Shown: positions 13,167 to 13,264 of the stretch, in pieces | Layout: every line of letters starts with the position of its first letter | How positions within the stretch are numbered: position 1 is the stretch's first letter | Source: Bacillota bacterium | Lineage (GTDB): Bacteria > Bacillota > Clostridia > Oscillospirales > Ruminococcaceae | Direction: 5' to 3' | Length of the DNA: 13,264 bases | NCBI GenBank assembly: GCA_023429685.1 | Contig: JAEZDF010000042.1 | Span: forward strand, 1 to 13,264 | The notes under the pieces: model-generated | What the model was told of the DNA's origin: nothing | The model's input: only the letters and a program-made list of their open reading frames with translations | Databases searched by the model: none | Position numbers and translations under genes: made by a program

Positions 13167-13264
13167 ATGATGACAAGCACACCGAAAAAGGCGTACATAC
13201 TGCTTGCAGACGGTACGGTTCTTACCGGCGAAAGCTTTGGCGCCACGGGTACGACGATAGGCGA
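13167..13264 (+). CDS. carA: Carbamoyl-phosphate synthase small subunit, N-terminal fragment
   Basis: The first 32 codons only; the gene runs off the window end. The fragment contains AYILLADGTVLTGESFGATG, the opening strand and loop of the glutamine-hydrolysing small subunit, which passes ammonia to CarB for carbamoyl phosphate. ATG 13167 or the adjacent ATG 13170 is the likely start, with GGAAAGGG (13147-13154) 12 bases upstream of 13167; an in-frame ATG at 13155 touches that site and is less likely. Its place after pyrF fits a pyrimidine operon. Confidence 0.88.
   Translation, partial: MMTSTPKKAYILLADGTVLTGESFGATGTTIG

Noticed and set aside
1..13264. CRISPR array, insertion sequence, phage or defence genes
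   Set aside because: No spaced repeats, terminal inverted repeats, transposase, integrase or defence-type domains found; gene content and codon style are uniform.

Overview
This window reads as a housekeeping stretch of a Gram-positive chromosome, most likely a Clostridia-class Firmicute (an Oscillospiraceae-like anaerobe would fit). The grounds are a PyrR attenuator with its own pyrR gene, a CdaR/PucR-type regulator, FtsEX followed by a secreted coiled-coil M23 hydrolase and a CtpA/B-type S41 protease, a long-form (type 2) PyrF, sigma-A type promoters and strong Shine-Dalgarno sites. GC content looks close to balanced. Every convincing gene is on the + strand. I see no transposase, phage gene, CRISPR array, tRNA or rRNA, and no gene-free stretch longer than 300 bases.

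Layout. (1) 1-265: leader with a candidate promoter and two GC-rich hairpins. (2) 266-5746: cell-envelope cluster, with a CdaR-like regulator, ftsE, ftsX, an M23 peptidoglycan hydrolase with an intact zinc site and an S41 PDZ protease, closed by a terminator-like hairpin near 5776-5810. Each of three inter-gene gaps in this cluster holds compact hairpins without a T-tract. (3) 5950-6774: an unrecognised 274-aa protein with a Rossmann-like middle. (4) 6846-9762: a consensus promoter, a leader with two terminator-like hairpins, then greA, lysS and an unknown single-pass membrane protein, ending at a very strong terminator (9773-9806). (5) 9889-11218: a small operon of an ABM-fold monooxygenase-like protein, a GNAT acetyltransferase and a small lipoprotein. 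(6) 11263-13264: pyrimidine genes pyrR (behind a promoter and PyrR attenuator), pyrF (with its own promoter and a palindromic operator candidate) and the start of carA, cut by the window end.

How the parts work together. FtsEX is expected to transmit ATP hydrolysis in the cytoplasm to the neighbouring M23 hydrolase outside, and the S41 protease may process envelope proteins. GreA rescues backtracked RNA polymerase, and LysRS charges tRNA-Lys. PyrR senses uridine nucleotides and terminates its own transcript. PyrF makes UMP, and CarA is the small subunit of the carbamoyl-phosphate synthetase that feeds the same pathway.

I did not find a clear new multi-gene system. The observations most worth checking are regulatory: the greA leader with two terminator-like structures, the 14-nt palindrome plus 20-bp-spaced direct repeat over the pyrF promoter, and a C-run able to mask the pyrF ribosome site. 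Two proteins (5950-6774 and 9112-9762) have no function I can assign.
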